Assembly (NCBI GenBank): GCA_030427985.1
Contig: JAUIBH010000024.1
Span: forward strand, 1 to 44,229
Source: Bacteroidia bacterium
Lineage (GTDB): Bacteria; Bacteroidota; Bacteroidia; Flavobacteriales; Flavobacteriaceae
Direction of reading: 5' to 3'
DNA: 44,229 nucleotides
The notes beneath the pieces are model-generated. The model was not told where the DNA came from. It did no database searches and worked only from the letters and a program-made list of their open reading frames with translations. This document shows, one piece after another, positions 23,475-32,066 of the stretch; within the stretch, counting starts at the first letter, position 1, and every line of letters starts with the position of its first letter. A program made the translations under genes and the position numbers.

Positions 23475-24098
23475 TTGAACAGCACCCTCCAAAAATACCT
23501 GCCCGAACGAGCCGTAGCTCCTTGTTTTGAATTGATACAAACCCATGGTGTGCATCTAAAGATTGTAAACCATAGGGTTACACGTCATGGGGATTATCGT
23601 AGAATGCCCAACGGAATGCATCAGATTACGGTGAATGCTTCACTCAATAAATACCGATTCTTGATTACACTCGTCCACGAAATAGCGCATCTGGTTGCCT
23701 TTGAACAGCATGGACGTCGCATAAAACCGCACGGAGTGGAATGGAAGCGTACCTTTCAACATTTAATGGTGCCTTTTATTAGGCCCGAGGTATTTCCATC
23801 GCAATTATTGCCCATCATTGCCAACCATTTTAAAAACCCAAAAGCCAGTAGCAGCACAGATGCCCGGTTGTCCATCGCATTAAAAGCTTTTGATGTGGAG
23901 GAGCGAACGCAAAGTTATGTATACGAACTACCGGCTGGAAGTATTTTTAGACTCTACAACGGCAGAATATTTAAAAAAGGAAACAAAAAAGTTAAGCGTT
24001 ACGAATGTGTGGAGTTGTCCACAGGCAGATTATATTTGTTCCAACCCAATGCTGAGGTGGAATTGGTGAAGGACAAACCCATTGAACCGCCTTTTTAA
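23475..24098 (+). CDS. SprT-like zinc metalloprotease domain protein
   Basis: The 207-residue protein has the SprT-like HExxH site (VHEIAH, H68-H72) and a third possible ligand in KPHGVEW (H86). The N-terminus LQKYLPERAVAPCFELIQ is typical of the Bacteroidota SprT-like family. No ATG is available at that position, so a TTG start at 23475 is used. The C-terminal part (about 150-200) is a basic beta-rich segment possibly replacing the usual zinc ribbon. No signal peptide, so it is cytoplasmic. SprT/Spartan-like proteins are linked to DNA-protein processing, but the bacterial role is not firm. It overlaps nothing and is followed within 15 nt by manC-like coding sequence. Confidence 0.85.
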   Translation: MNSTLQKYLPERAVAPCFELIQTHGVHLKIVNHRVTRHGDYRRMPNGMHQITVNASLNKYRFLITLVHEIAHLVAFEQHGRRIKPHGVEWKRTFQHLMVPFIRPEVFPSQLLPIIANHFKNPKASSSTDARLSIALKAFDVEERTQSYVYELPAGSIFRLYNGRIFKKGNKKVKRYECVELSTGRLYLFQPNAEVELVKDKPIEPPF

Positions 24099-24113
24099 TT
24101 GAAAATAGATATC

Positions 24114-25193
24114 ATGAACAAGGACTATTATGCAGTTTTAATGGCCGGGGGAGTAGGTTCCCGATTCTGGCCTGTGAGTACAACCGCCAACCCCAAACAG
24201 TTCCATGACATGTTGGGGTCGGGCAAAACCTTGATTCAAAAGACGTTTGATCGCCTAAATCGATTTATCCCTACGGAAAATATATTGATTCTCACCAATG
24301 AGCGATATAATGATTTGGTCTTGGAACAATTGCCTAAAGTGAAACAGGAGCAAGTGGTATTGGAACCCGCCATGCGAAATACAGCTCCGTGCATTTTGTA
24401 TGCTTCGTTGAAAATTCAAAAAAAGAACCCCAATGCTGTGATGATTGTGGCACCCAGCGACCATTGGATTGAAGACGAGCAAGCTTTTGAGAACGATGTC
24501 ACTGCTTGTTTTGACAAATGCGAAAAAGAGAATGTGCTCTGTACGCTTGGGATTCAACCCACTTTTCCAAATACGGGCTTCGGTTATATCGAATTTGAAA
24601 AAGGAAGTGACCAAAAATTGAAAAAGGTGTCACAGTTCAGGGAAAAACCAGATTATGAAACCGCAAAAGAGTTTTTGGCCCAAGGCAATTTTCTCTGGAA
24701 TGCGGGAATTTTTATGTGGAGCGTGAAGACGATAGTGGATGCGTTTAAAAACTTTCAGCCAAGTCAGTATGATTTGTTTGGTAAGGGAATTTCTTCCTAC
24801 AATACCAATGAGGAGAGGGCTTTTATTCAAGAAAATTATGCCAAGGCAGAAAACATTTCCATAGATTATGCTATCTTGGAACAATCCAAATCCATTTACA
24901 CTTTACCGGCCACTTTTGATTGGAACGACCTTGGAACCTGGGGTGCGCTCTATGATAAATTGGATAAGGACGAAGCTGAAAATGCAGTGGTGAACAGCAA
25001 AACACTGTTGGAAAATGCTCAAGGCAATATGATTCGTTCCCCTAAGGGCAAAATTGTGGTAGTGGATGGGTTGAGGGATTATATTATTGTGGACAAGGAA
25101 GATGTGTTGTTGATTTATCCCAAATCCAAACAACAGGATATTAAAAAAGTTTTGAGTCAGGTTAAAGAAAAATTTGGTGATCAGTTTGCATAA
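24114..25193 (+). CDS. mannose-1-phosphate guanylyltransferase
   Basis: The 359-residue protein has the nucleotidyltransferase signature LMAGGVGSRFWPVS, PKQFHDMLG, LEPAMRNTAPCI, the substrate loop APSDHWIED, GFGYIEF, FLWNAGIFMW and a C-terminal SIDYAILEQ...FDWNDLGTWGALY stretch. It makes GDP-mannose from mannose 1-phosphate and GTP for polysaccharides and glycosylation. It lacks the phosphomannose isomerase domain of bifunctional ManC/AlgA enzymes. The start is set at ATG 24114; a TTG at 24099 is in frame but less likely. It lies 15 nt after the SprT-like gene and 3 nt before the DUF389 gene, suggesting an operon. Confidence 0.93.
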   Translation: MNKDYYAVLMAGGVGSRFWPVSTTANPKQFHDMLGSGKTLIQKTFDRLNRFIPTENILILTNERYNDLVLEQLPKVKQEQVVLEPAMRNTAPCILYASLKIQKKNPNAVMIVAPSDHWIEDEQAFENDVTACFDKCEKENVLCTLGIQPTFPNTGFGYIEFEKGSDQKLKKVSQFREKPDYETAKEFLAQGNFLWNAGIFMWSVKTIVDAFKNFQPSQYDLFGKGISSYNTNEERAFIQENYAKAENISIDYAILEQSKSIYTLPATFDWNDLGTWGALYDKLDKDEAENAVVNSKTLLENAQGNMIRSPKGKIVVVDGLRDYIIVDKEDVLLIYPKSKQQDIKKVLSQVKEKFGDQFA

Positions 25194-25196
25194 TAC

Positions 25197-26654
25197 ATGA
25201 GCGAAGAACAAAAAAAAGTTGAAAACACACCTCCCAACCAGGACAGCGGAGATGAGGTAAAAAAGGATTTTAAAGGCCTTTTGGGTAGTGTGCGCAAGTT
25301 TCTTTCCGATTTATTGGAGATTCGCTCCAATACGGATGCCGTTGCCACCAAAGAATCCATTATTGCCGATATTCCCTTTAAAAACCATACCACTTGGATT
25401 TTGGTGTGTTCCATTTTTATTGCTTCCATTGGATTAAACGCTAACTCCACTGCCGTTGTCATTGGCGCGATGTTGATTTCTCCTTTGATGGGTCCCATTT
25501 TGGGTATGGGGATGTCTCTTGCTATTAATGATATTGATACCCTTCGGAGATCCCTCAAAAACTTCACTGTAATGGTGGTGTTGAGTGTGATAACCGCGTT
25601 TCTATTTTTTTATTTTTTCCCATTGCGTGATGAATCTTCGGAATTGTTGGCCCGTACCAAACCCGATATCCGAGATGTGTTGATTGCATTTTTTGGTGGA
25701 CTCGCCCTTGTGATTGCCCGGGCCAAAAAGGGAACCATAGCAAGTGTAATTTTTGGTGTGGCCATTGCAACCGCACTCATGCCGCCACTCTGCACCGTAG
25801 GTTTCGGATTGGCCATTGGCAAACCGTGGTATGCGGCAGGTGCCATGTATCTGTTTACCATTAACACTATATTCATTGGATTGGCCACATTTTTGGTCAT
25901 CAAGTTTTTACGGTTTCCCATGGTGCGTTACGCCAATTCGCACAGAAGGAGATTTATTGCGCGCATCGCATCAATTACCGGTATTTTGGTGATGATTCCT
26001 GCGGGTTTTACGTTTTATCAGGTTTTTCAAGAATCACTTTTCAAAAAGCAGGCCCAAGAATTTTTAAAAGAAACTATTGAGGTGTATCAATTTGATGGAG
26101 CTGGACGATATGTGGACAATTTGACAAAGATTGAGTATGTGGATGATGGAACCTCGCTTATTGAAGTTGTTTGTATGGGCGATGAATTGATTCCGGAGAA
26201 TGTGTTGAACACGTGGCGTGTGCAAAAAAATCAATATGCACGATTAAGAGACGCTGAACTCCATATTATTCAAGGAGGTAAGGACGACTCAGAAGAAAAG
26301 TTTACTTATGTAAGTGAACTCTATGAAAAAAACAAAGCCGAACTTCTCAATAAAGATGAGCAAATACGACTTTTGGAAGAAGAGGTGGCCAGCTTAACCA
26401 AGAGCTTTGGGAAGCAAATCCCTTTTTCTGTGATTAGTGCTGAAGCCAAGGCCAATTACGAAAATTTGGCGGGTTTGGGTTTTTCGTATCGTATACAGAC
26501 CGACTTTGACAAACTTGATACGGTTCCTGTTTTTGAGGTAAAATGGAAAGATGGTGTACAGTCTGGACAAAAAGAAGCTGATGCCAAAAAAATGTTGAGT
26601 TGGTTAAAATTACGACTCCAAGATTCAACCTTGGTGATCAATGAAGTAAAATGA
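25197..26654 (+). CDS. DUF389 (TIGR00341-like) membrane protein
   Basis: The 485-residue protein begins with a charged cytoplasmic stretch. A hydrophobic domain of about six to seven membrane segments follows (about 65-285), with the typical ASIGLNANSTAVVIGAMLISPLMGPILG and MPPLCTVGFGLAIG signatures (in parts). The C-terminal 200 residues are soluble and coiled-coil prone (about 365-405). The DUF389 family has no agreed function; transport or stress roles have been suggested. It is the third gene of a probable SprT-manC-DUF389 operon and converges with the ABC transporter genes 25 bp away. A small tandem repeat GATGTCT (26664-26677) lies between them. Confidence 0.88.
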   Translation: MSEEQKKVENTPPNQDSGDEVKKDFKGLLGSVRKFLSDLLEIRSNTDAVATKESIIADIPFKNHTTWILVCSIFIASIGLNANSTAVVIGAMLISPLMGPILGMGMSLAINDIDTLRRSLKNFTVMVVLSVITAFLFFYFFPLRDESSELLARTKPDIRDVLIAFFGGLALVIARAKKGTIASVIFGVAIATALMPPLCTVGFGLAIGKPWYAAGAMYLFTINTIFIGLATFLVIKFLRFPMVRYANSHRRRFIARIASITGILVMIPAGFTFYQVFQESLFKKQAQEFLKETIEVYQFDGAGRYVDNLTKIEYVDDGTSLIEVVCMGDELIPENVLNTWRVQKNQYARLRDAELHIIQGGKDDSEEKFTYVSELYEKNKAELLNKDEQIRLLEEEVASLTKSFGKQIPFSVISAEAKANYENLAGLGFSYRIQTDFDKLDTVPVFEVKWKDGVQSGQKEADAKKMLSWLKLRLQDSTLVINEVK

Positions 26655-26679
26655 TTTTTTTAGATGTCTGATGTCTGAT

Positions 26680-27447
26680 TCAGTTTCGCTCTTCAATGTA
26701 CATCTGCCGCACCTTTTTAAAGAGTTCAGAAGAGTAGACAAAATCAGTTACTGCTTCATTTTCAGTCTTGAAGATTTCCTTATTGGTACCCTCCCACTCC
26801 TTGTACCCATTTTTTAGAAAGATGATTTTTTCCCCAATTTCCATAACAGAGTTCATGTCGTGGGTATTGATTATGGTAGTGATATCATATTCTTGGGTAA
26901 TCTCATGGATAAGATTGTCAATCAAAATTGCCGTTTTGGGGTCGAGGCCAGAGTTGGGCTCATCGCAGAACAAATATTTTGGATTCATTACAATGGCCCG
27001 GGCAATGGCCACACGTTTTTGCATTCCCCCAGAAATTTCAGCAGGATATTTTTTGTGGGCATCGATAAGATTCACCCGTTCCAAAACAAAATCCACCCGA
27101 TCTTGCATTTCAGCTTTGGATTGTTTGGTGAACATATCCAAGGGAAACATCACATTGCCTTCCACTGTCATGGAATCGAACAGGGCACTTCCTTGGAAAA
27201 CCATACCCATTTCCTGTCTAAGATTACGGCGTTCCTTGGTGGAAAGCTCAGAATAATACTGTCCGTTGTAGCAAATCTGTCCTTCCTCAGGCTCAAAAAG
27301 TCCCAATAAACATTTTAGAAAAACAGTTTTTCCAGAACCACTCTGTCCAATGATCAAATTGGTTTTTCCTTTTTCAAATGTTGTGGATATGCCCTTGAGC
27401 ACATGATTGTCCCCAAACGATTTGTGTATGTCTTCCACTTCGATCAT
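26680..27447 (-). CDS. ABC transporter ATP-binding protein, MlaF-like
   Basis: The 255-residue ATPase has Walker A GQSGSGKT (about 34-41), Q-loop VFQGSALF, the signature SGGMQKR (139-145), Walker B YLFCDE (158-163) and a D-loop NSGLDP. The H-loop lies in INTHDM. It resembles the MlaF/Ttg2A group that powers phospholipid transport between the membranes. The start is set at MIEVEDIHKS (27447), whose ATG overlaps the TAA of the upstream permease gene (TAATG), a tight translational coupling. A longer in-frame start upstream would lie inside the permease gene. No MCE-type MlaD gene follows here. Confidence 0.9.
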   Translation of the reverse strand: MIEVEDIHKSFGDNHVLKGISTTFEKGKTNLIIGQSGSGKTVFLKCLLGLFEPEEGQICYNGQYYSELSTKERRNLRQEMGMVFQGSALFDSMTVEGNVMFPLDMFTKQSKAEMQDRVDFVLERVNLIDAHKKYPAEISGGMQKRVAIARAIVMNPKYLFCDEPNSGLDPKTAILIDNLIHEITQEYDITTIINTHDMNSVMEIGEKIIFLKNGYKEWEGTNKEIFKTENEAVTDFVYSSELFKKVRQMYIEERN

Positions 27448-28184
27448 TAGCCTAGCAGTAATTGGGTTAATAGATAGTTTGCTATTATTATAACCACACT
27501 GGTCCAAACAAAGGCAGTTGTGCTGGCCTTGCCCACTTCAAGGGCGCCGCCCTTCATATAAAAACCATGGTACGAGGGTACCGTGGCAATGACAAAGGCG
27601 AAAACAACAGATTTTATAAAAGTATAGGTAACATGGAACGAATCAAAATCCAACTGAAGCCCTTGTATAAATTCTCCACTGGGTGCATACCCACCAAAAA
27701 CTGCAGCGATCCAACCTCCCAAAATACCCACGAACATGGAAATAGCCACGGCAAAAGGATACATCATGGTGGCAATGATTTTTGGGAAAACCAAATAGTT
27801 CAAAGAGTTTACTCCCATCACTTCCAAGGCATCAATTTGTTCGGTAACACGCATGGTTCCAATACTGGAGGTGATGTAAGACCCCACCTTTCCGGCCATA
27901 ATAATGGAAGTGAAAGTGGGCGCGAACTCTAAAATCACCGATTGTCTTGTGGCAAAACCAATAAGACTTTTGGGCAAAAGAGGGCTATTTAAATTGAGAG
28001 CCGTTTGAATGGTTACAACTCCCCCTATGAAGAAAGAGATAAATATGATGATGCCCATGGCCCCATAAATGAGATCATCAATTTCCTTTAAGATCAAGGA
28101 TTTCATGATCGGCCATTTGGTAGGCTTTTTAAATACTTCCCATATCATGATGAAGTACTTTCCAATCGCTTCAAGATATTTCAT
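27447..28184 (-). CDS. ABC transporter permease, MlaE-like
   Basis: The 245-residue protein has the MlaE domain pattern: an N-terminal amphipathic segment, then about five membrane helices. Conserved GKVGSYITSSIGTMRVTEQIDALEVMGV (in parts) and YPFAVAISMFVGILGG are present. It is the inner membrane permease for lipid transport with the downstream ATPase. The start is set at MKYLEAIGKYF (28184). A further upstream in-frame ATG (28244) adds a hydrophobic segment but is less typical. It is the first gene of the two-gene unit and diverges from the PafA-type gene. Confidence 0.9.
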   Translation of the reverse strand: MKYLEAIGKYFIMIWEVFKKPTKWPIMKSLILKEIDDLIYGAMGIIIFISFFIGGVVTIQTALNLNSPLLPKSLIGFATRQSVILEFAPTFTSIIMAGKVGSYITSSIGTMRVTEQIDALEVMGVNSLNYLVFPKIIATMMYPFAVAISMFVGILGGWIAAVFGGYAPSGEFIQGLQLDFDSFHVTYTFIKSVVFAFVIATVPSYHGFYMKGGALEVGKASTTAFVWTSVVIIIANYLLTQLLLG

Positions 28185-28270
28185 GCGCTTAAATTGGACT
28201 TGCGGGCATAAAAATAAGAATATTGTTAAGCTTTTAACCTTCAATTAAAATATTAAACAGGAATATTGAA

Positions 28271-28278
28271 TAGCTTTG
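28271..28278 (+). promoter_or_regulatory. -7 promoter box of the PafA-type phosphatase gene
   Basis: TAGCTTTG matches TAnnTTTG exactly, 24 nt before the ATG. No clear -33 element was found. Confidence 0.55.
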
Positions 28279-28302
28279 CTATCGTTTTGTTAAATCCAAC
28301 CC

Positions 28303-29973
28303 ATGAAAAACAACAACATTATTTTACTGTTGCTCGCTATTTGCATCACCAGTTTTGCCTATGGTCAACGTAGAAAGAAGAATGTAGAAGAAAAACCTCA
28401 AGTGGAAATAGCCCAATCCCCAAAATTGGTAGTGGGCATTGTGGTAGACCAAATGCGTTACGATTATTTAACCCGTTTTTGGAACCATTATGGCGAAGGA
28501 GGATTTAAGCGGTTGGTGAATGATGGATTTAACTGCAAAAACAATCATTTTAATTATGCGCCCACTAGTACGGGGCCTGGGCATGCATCGGTATATACTG
28601 GAACCACTCCAGCCACGCATGGAATCATAGGGAACAATTGGTACGATAAGGAAATCGGTGAAGAAGTATATTGTGCCGGTGATGACAGCTATCAATCGGT
28701 AGGTACGTCCTCCGATGCAGGGCAAATGTCGCCACACAGAATGCTCACCACTACGGTTACCGATCAACTGCGTTTGCATACCCAGCAAAGGGGAAAAGTG
28801 ATTGCCGTGGCCTTAAAAGATAGAGGTGCTGTATTGCCTGGAGGACATATGGCCAATGCGGCCTATTGGTTTGAAGGTGGGAGCACAGGCAATTGGATCA
28901 CAAGTTCGTTTTATATGGATGCTTTGCCCCAATGGGTGAACGATTTTAATACTTCTGATGCTGTTGAGGCCTATAAAAAACCGTGGAATACGTTAAAACC
29001 AATTAATACCTATGTGGAAAGTGGATTGGATGCCAATTCCTATGAAGGTTTATTTGATGGAGAAACCACAACCGCTTTTCCGCATGACCTTCCCAATATT
29101 TGGGAGGCCAATGGTGAATTTAGTTTGTTGCGTCAGACTCCCTATGGAAATAGCATCACTGCCGATTTTGCTTTGGCTGCTTTGGATGGGGAAGATTTGG
29201 GTGCCGACACCATAACCGATTTTTTGGCCATAAGCTTTTCAAGTACCGATTATGTTGGACATTTTTTTGGAGTGAATTCCAAAGAAGTGCAAGATACCTA
29301 TTTACGGTTGGACCAAGATTTAGCCAGAATTTTTACTGCTCTGGACGAAAAAGTTGGAGCAGGGGAATACACTGTGTTTTTGACTGCGGACCATGCGGCC
29401 ATTAATGTTCCAGCCTATTTGGCGGATCAAAAAGTCCCGGCAGGCTATTTAGACATGGCAAGAATGCGGGAAGAGTTCAACGAGTATTTACAGTACAAGT
29501 ACGGTACTACCGATGTGGTAAAGAACATTTCCAACTACCAAATATTCTTGGACCATAAAATCCTAACCAATTTGGACATTGACTTGGATGATGCCGAAGA
29601 GGATATTGCCAAAGAATTATTGAATTACGAAGCCGTCAACCAAGTCTTTACAGGCCATCAAATGTGGGCAAATGAGTATACCGAAGGAATTCCCTATATT
29701 TTACAAAATGGGTACAACCAAAAGCGTTCAGGGGATATTATGTTCGTGCCAAGACCAGGTTTTATTTCCTATGGAAGGACAGGTTCTACCCATGGTTCAC
29801 CGATGATTTATGATACCCATACCCCTTTGCTCTTCTATGGAAAAGGAATAAAACAGGGTAGCACAGTAAATAGAACGGAGATTCCGGATATTGCGCCTAC
29901 CATTGCGGCTTTGTTGGGCATTGCTTTCCCCAATGGAACCACTGGAAAGCCGATTGGAGAAGTTTTGAAGTAG
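28303..29973 (+). CDS. PafA-type alkaline phosphatase (alkaline phosphatase superfamily)
   Basis: The 556-residue protein has a signal peptide ending near ITSFAYG-Q (about residue 21), so it is periplasmic or secreted. The metal and catalytic features of PafA are visible: VVGIVVDQMRYDY (metal Asp), the nucleophile region APTSTGPGHASVYTG (Thr90 is the best candidate), GNN at 110-112, and the phosphate-binding pair K172/R174 in ALKDRGA. Late metal ligands are SSTDYVGHFFG, LTADHAA and TGSTHGS. It hydrolyses phosphate monoesters and supplies phosphate independently of phosphate level in related flavobacteria. Length fits the family. It ends 7 bp from the convergent acetyltransferase gene. Confidence 0.88.
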   Translation: MKNNNIILLLLAICITSFAYGQRRKKNVEEKPQVEIAQSPKLVVGIVVDQMRYDYLTRFWNHYGEGGFKRLVNDGFNCKNNHFNYAPTSTGPGHASVYTGTTPATHGIIGNNWYDKEIGEEVYCAGDDSYQSVGTSSDAGQMSPHRMLTTTVTDQLRLHTQQRGKVIAVALKDRGAVLPGGHMANAAYWFEGGSTGNWITSSFYMDALPQWVNDFNTSDAVEAYKKPWNTLKPINTYVESGLDANSYEGLFDGETTTAFPHDLPNIWEANGEFSLLRQTPYGNSITADFALAALDGEDLGADTITDFLAISFSSTDYVGHFFGVNSKEVQDTYLRLDQDLARIFTALDEKVGAGEYTVFLTADHAAINVPAYLADQKVPAGYLDMARMREEFNEYLQYKYGTTDVVKNISNYQIFLDHKILTNLDIDLDDAEEDIAKELLNYEAVNQVFTGHQMWANEYTEGIPYILQNGYNQKRSGDIMFVPRPGFISYGRTGSTHGSPMIYDTHTPLLFYGKGIKQGSTVNRTEIPDIAPTIAALLGIAFPNGTTGKPIGEVLK

Positions 29974-29980
29974 TTGAACC

Positions 29981-30490
29981 TTATTCTTTTTTAAGAAACA
30001 ACTGCATAAAAATCAAATCCAACCATTTGTCAAATTTGTAGCCCACTTCCTTAAAGGTGCCAATTTCTTGGAATCCGAATTTTTTGTGGAACTCATAGCT
30101 GCCTTTGTTTGAGGCATCCACGCCTGCAATCATGGTGTGGTAGCCTTTTTCGGTGGCCAATCGAATCAATTCTGTCATGATGAGTTTGCCTATTCCCATG
30201 CCTCTGGAATTATGGTGGGTGTAAATGGAATGTTCTACACTGAATTGGTAGGCATCCCAAGGTCTAAAAATACCAAACGTACCAAAGCCAACTACCTTTT
30301 CTTCACTTTCAGCAACGATTACAGGCATGTTGTCCTGAAGCTTTTTTTCAAACCATGAGAGTTGTTGTGCATAGGTGTGCTCCTGATAATCGTACACCAC
30401 AGTTGAGTGAAGAATTTCGTGGTTTATGATGTCCAAGATAACCTTTACATCCTTGGTTTCTGCTGGCCGTATTATGATACTCATCGACAA
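29981..30490 (-). CDS. GNAT-family N-acetyltransferase (phosphinothricin acetyltransferase-like)
   Basis: The 169-residue protein has a GNAT fold signature: IRPAETKDVKVILDIINHEI at the start, the acetyl-CoA loop HHNSRGMGIGKLIM (about 90-105) and SYEFHKKFGFQEIGTFKEVG near the end. This arrangement is typical of the Pat/bar-like group, but the acceptor here cannot be told. Start ATG 30490 or 30484 (M3). A -7 box lies 16 nt upstream on the minus strand. It is separate from the glycosyltransferase gene by about 50 bp. Confidence 0.88.
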   Translation of the reverse strand: MSMSIIIRPAETKDVKVILDIINHEILHSTVVYDYQEHTYAQQLSWFEKKLQDNMPVIVAESEEKVVGFGTFGIFRPWDAYQFSVEHSIYTHHNSRGMGIGKLIMTELIRLATEKGYHTMIAGVDASNKGSYEFHKKFGFQEIGTFKEVGYKFDKWLDLIFMQLFLKKE

Positions 30491-30506
30491 AAATTGAAGT
30501 GCAGTA

Positions 30507-30514
30507 CAAAGATA
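30507..30514 (-). promoter_or_regulatory. -7 promoter box of the acetyltransferase gene
   Basis: On the minus strand the sequence reads TATCTTTG, an exact TAnnTTTG match, 16-17 nt before the first ATG. Confidence 0.5.
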
Positions 30515-30539
30515 GAATAGGTAGGTTTACTTTTGAAGG

Positions 30540-31385
30540 TTATCCTAATTTTGACCAAATTCCTTTCCAACGAAGTTTTCGAATAAATTTTCCCTCTGCT
30601 TTGGAAACGTAGCGAGGTTGTTTCTGAAAGAATGCCTTGAGATAGCCAAAAATTGCTTGAAAATACAAGACGATACTCTTTGCCTGCCAAGCCATTTTAA
30701 GGGCAGCTAGTTTGGCGAGTGTAATGCTGTAGCGCATTTTATAGAAAGCCTCTCCCTTGGCTTGATAGTTTTTTGTGCTATATCCATGTCCGGTAGGACG
30801 TAGGTGTTTTACCTGGAGCTCGGGAAGGGTTTGGGTTTCAAAACCGTGGTATTTGGCTAGTAGAATGTCTACGGTGTCCCATCCAACCCCAGGGCGCAAA
30901 CCACCAACCTTGTTAAAACAGGCTTTGTGGTACAATTTTATGGGGCCGCGAATATGGGTTTTGTCAGCAATGTTTTCGTAAACCCATTCATTATCTTTTT
31001 CGATGAATAGTAGTCCAGAACACATGCCCAATTTCCAGTTGGCCTGAAAACGATTCAGCACCTCTTCAAAATAGTTGGGGGGGAGGATAATGTCCGCATC
31101 AAACTTGCCAATCAAGTTGTAGTCTGATGCGTGTTGAAGCCCAAAATTAAAGGTATCCACCACTTTTTTGCCAGGACTATGTTCATTTGCAGATTTTCGC
31201 TGGACCACTTTTATCCAATCATGTTTATGGGCGTACTCGGAGGCTATGGTAAAGGTGGTATCGGTAGAGTTATCATCTACAACAATAACTTCATCAAGCT
31301 TATGGGTTTGCGCTACAAAAGAATCCAGACAATCTTTGAGGAAAGCTGCTTCATTATGGGCGGGAATGATAATGCTGATTCGCAT
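30540..31385 (-). CDS. family 2 glycosyltransferase
   Basis: The 281-residue protein has the GT-A fold start ISIIIPAHNEAAFLKDCLDS, VVDDNSTD (nucleotide-binding Asp), GKFDADIILP (metal DxD) and a later GWDTVDILLAKYHG acceptor-side motif. The C-terminal part is basic and hydrophobic with possible membrane association. The donor and acceptor are unknown; by context it may make a surface glycan or lipid sugar. The 34-bp repeat at 31387-31420 ends 1 nt before its ATG. It follows the methyltransferase gene on the same strand with 42 bp between them, so they may be co-transcribed. Confidence 0.88.
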   Translation of the reverse strand: MRISIIIPAHNEAAFLKDCLDSFVAQTHKLDEVIVVDDNSTDTTFTIASEYAHKHDWIKVVQRKSANEHSPGKKVVDTFNFGLQHASDYNLIGKFDADIILPPNYFEEVLNRFQANWKLGMCSGLLFIEKDNEWVYENIADKTHIRGPIKLYHKACFNKVGGLRPGVGWDTVDILLAKYHGFETQTLPELQVKHLRPTGHGYSTKNYQAKGEAFYKMRYSITLAKLAALKMAWQAKSIVLYFQAIFGYLKAFFQKQPRYVSKAEGKFIRKLRWKGIWSKLG

Positions 31386-31386
31386 T

Positions 31387-31420
31387 TGCTAAAATTCCAA
31401 AAAACAAATCATATATCCCA
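31387..31420 (-). repeat. 34-bp repeat upstream of the glycosyltransferase start
   Basis: 32 of 34 bases match 31951-31984. It is placed exactly one base before the ATG, as is its partner. On the minus strand it contains ATTTGTTTTTTGGAATTTT. Confidence 0.8.
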
Positions 31421-31427
31421 AGAAAGA

Positions 31428-31949
31428 TTAATCTCGTTCCGCGTAAACAATATAGTATCGGTTTGTAAAAAGTCGGAGTAACGGCCGTAATCCAATTTTT
31501 TTGGTTGGATTGGTCCACTTGGCCGTATCCTTTATGTTCCATCCGGCTTTTTCCAAAAGCCAATCAAACTGCCAGTCCTCAAACTCATGATAATGGCGAT
31601 CCCAAGGATCTGTCTTGCTGCGATAAGCCGATGAAAACCACAACCGCATTGGGATGCTGGCCACCAATTTATTAGCCTTCACTTCTTTGAGGACATTAAG
31701 AGGAGCCACCAAATGTTCAAAAATCTCAAAAGCGGTAACCACTTCGGCATTGGATTGGGTGACCACATTAAAGTCCACATCCAAATCCTCACCTTTGGTG
31801 TTTTCTACTTGGTAACCTTGGGTTTTCATGATTTCAGAAAAGGGATTTTCAACGCCTAAATCCAAAATAGACTCTGAAGTGTTGATGTGTTTTTGAAGGA
31901 ACGCCAGCGTATGTCGGTAGCGTTTGTTGGGAAAGTTGTTCTCGTACAT
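31428..31949 (-). CDS. class I SAM-dependent methyltransferase
   Basis: The 173-residue protein has a short Rossmann-type core: the glycine motif as ILDLGVENPFSE, then DLDVDFN and VVTAFEIFEHLVAPLNVLKEVKA, as in small methyltransferases acting on lipids or sugars. The motif I region is weaker than usual (DLGVENP rather than DxGxGxG). The C-terminus KKIGLRPLLRLFTNRYYIVYAERD is basic. The substrate is unknown. It lies between the ketoacyl synthase gene (upstream) and the glycosyltransferase gene (downstream) and carries the same 34-bp repeat one base before its ATG. Confidence 0.78.
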   Translation of the reverse strand: MYENNFPNKRYRHTLAFLQKHINTSESILDLGVENPFSEIMKTQGYQVENTKGEDLDVDFNVVTQSNAEVVTAFEIFEHLVAPLNVLKEVKANKLVASIPMRLWFSSAYRSKTDPWDRHYHEFEDWQFDWLLEKAGWNIKDTAKWTNPTKKIGLRPLLRLFTNRYYIVYAERD

Positions 31950-31950
31950 G

Positions 31951-31984
31951 TGCTAAAATTCCAAAAAACAAATCACAAATCCCA
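31951..31984 (-). repeat. 34-bp repeat upstream of the methyltransferase start
   Basis: Partner of 31387-31420 (two mismatches), also one base before an ATG. Downstream to 32060 the intergenic DNA has further short repeats such as CTTGAACTTG-like units. Confidence 0.8.
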
Positions 31985-32066
31985 AAGAAGTTTTCATCTT
32001 GTTGAAATATGGTATAAGCCTTATTGTTTGTTCTTGATGCTTGAACTTGCAACTTGAACTTAGAAA

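Noticed and set aside
26664..26680. GATGTCT tandem repeat between DUF389 and the ABC genes
   Set aside because: Only two copies in a 25-bp gap; likely minor repeat debris without a clear role.
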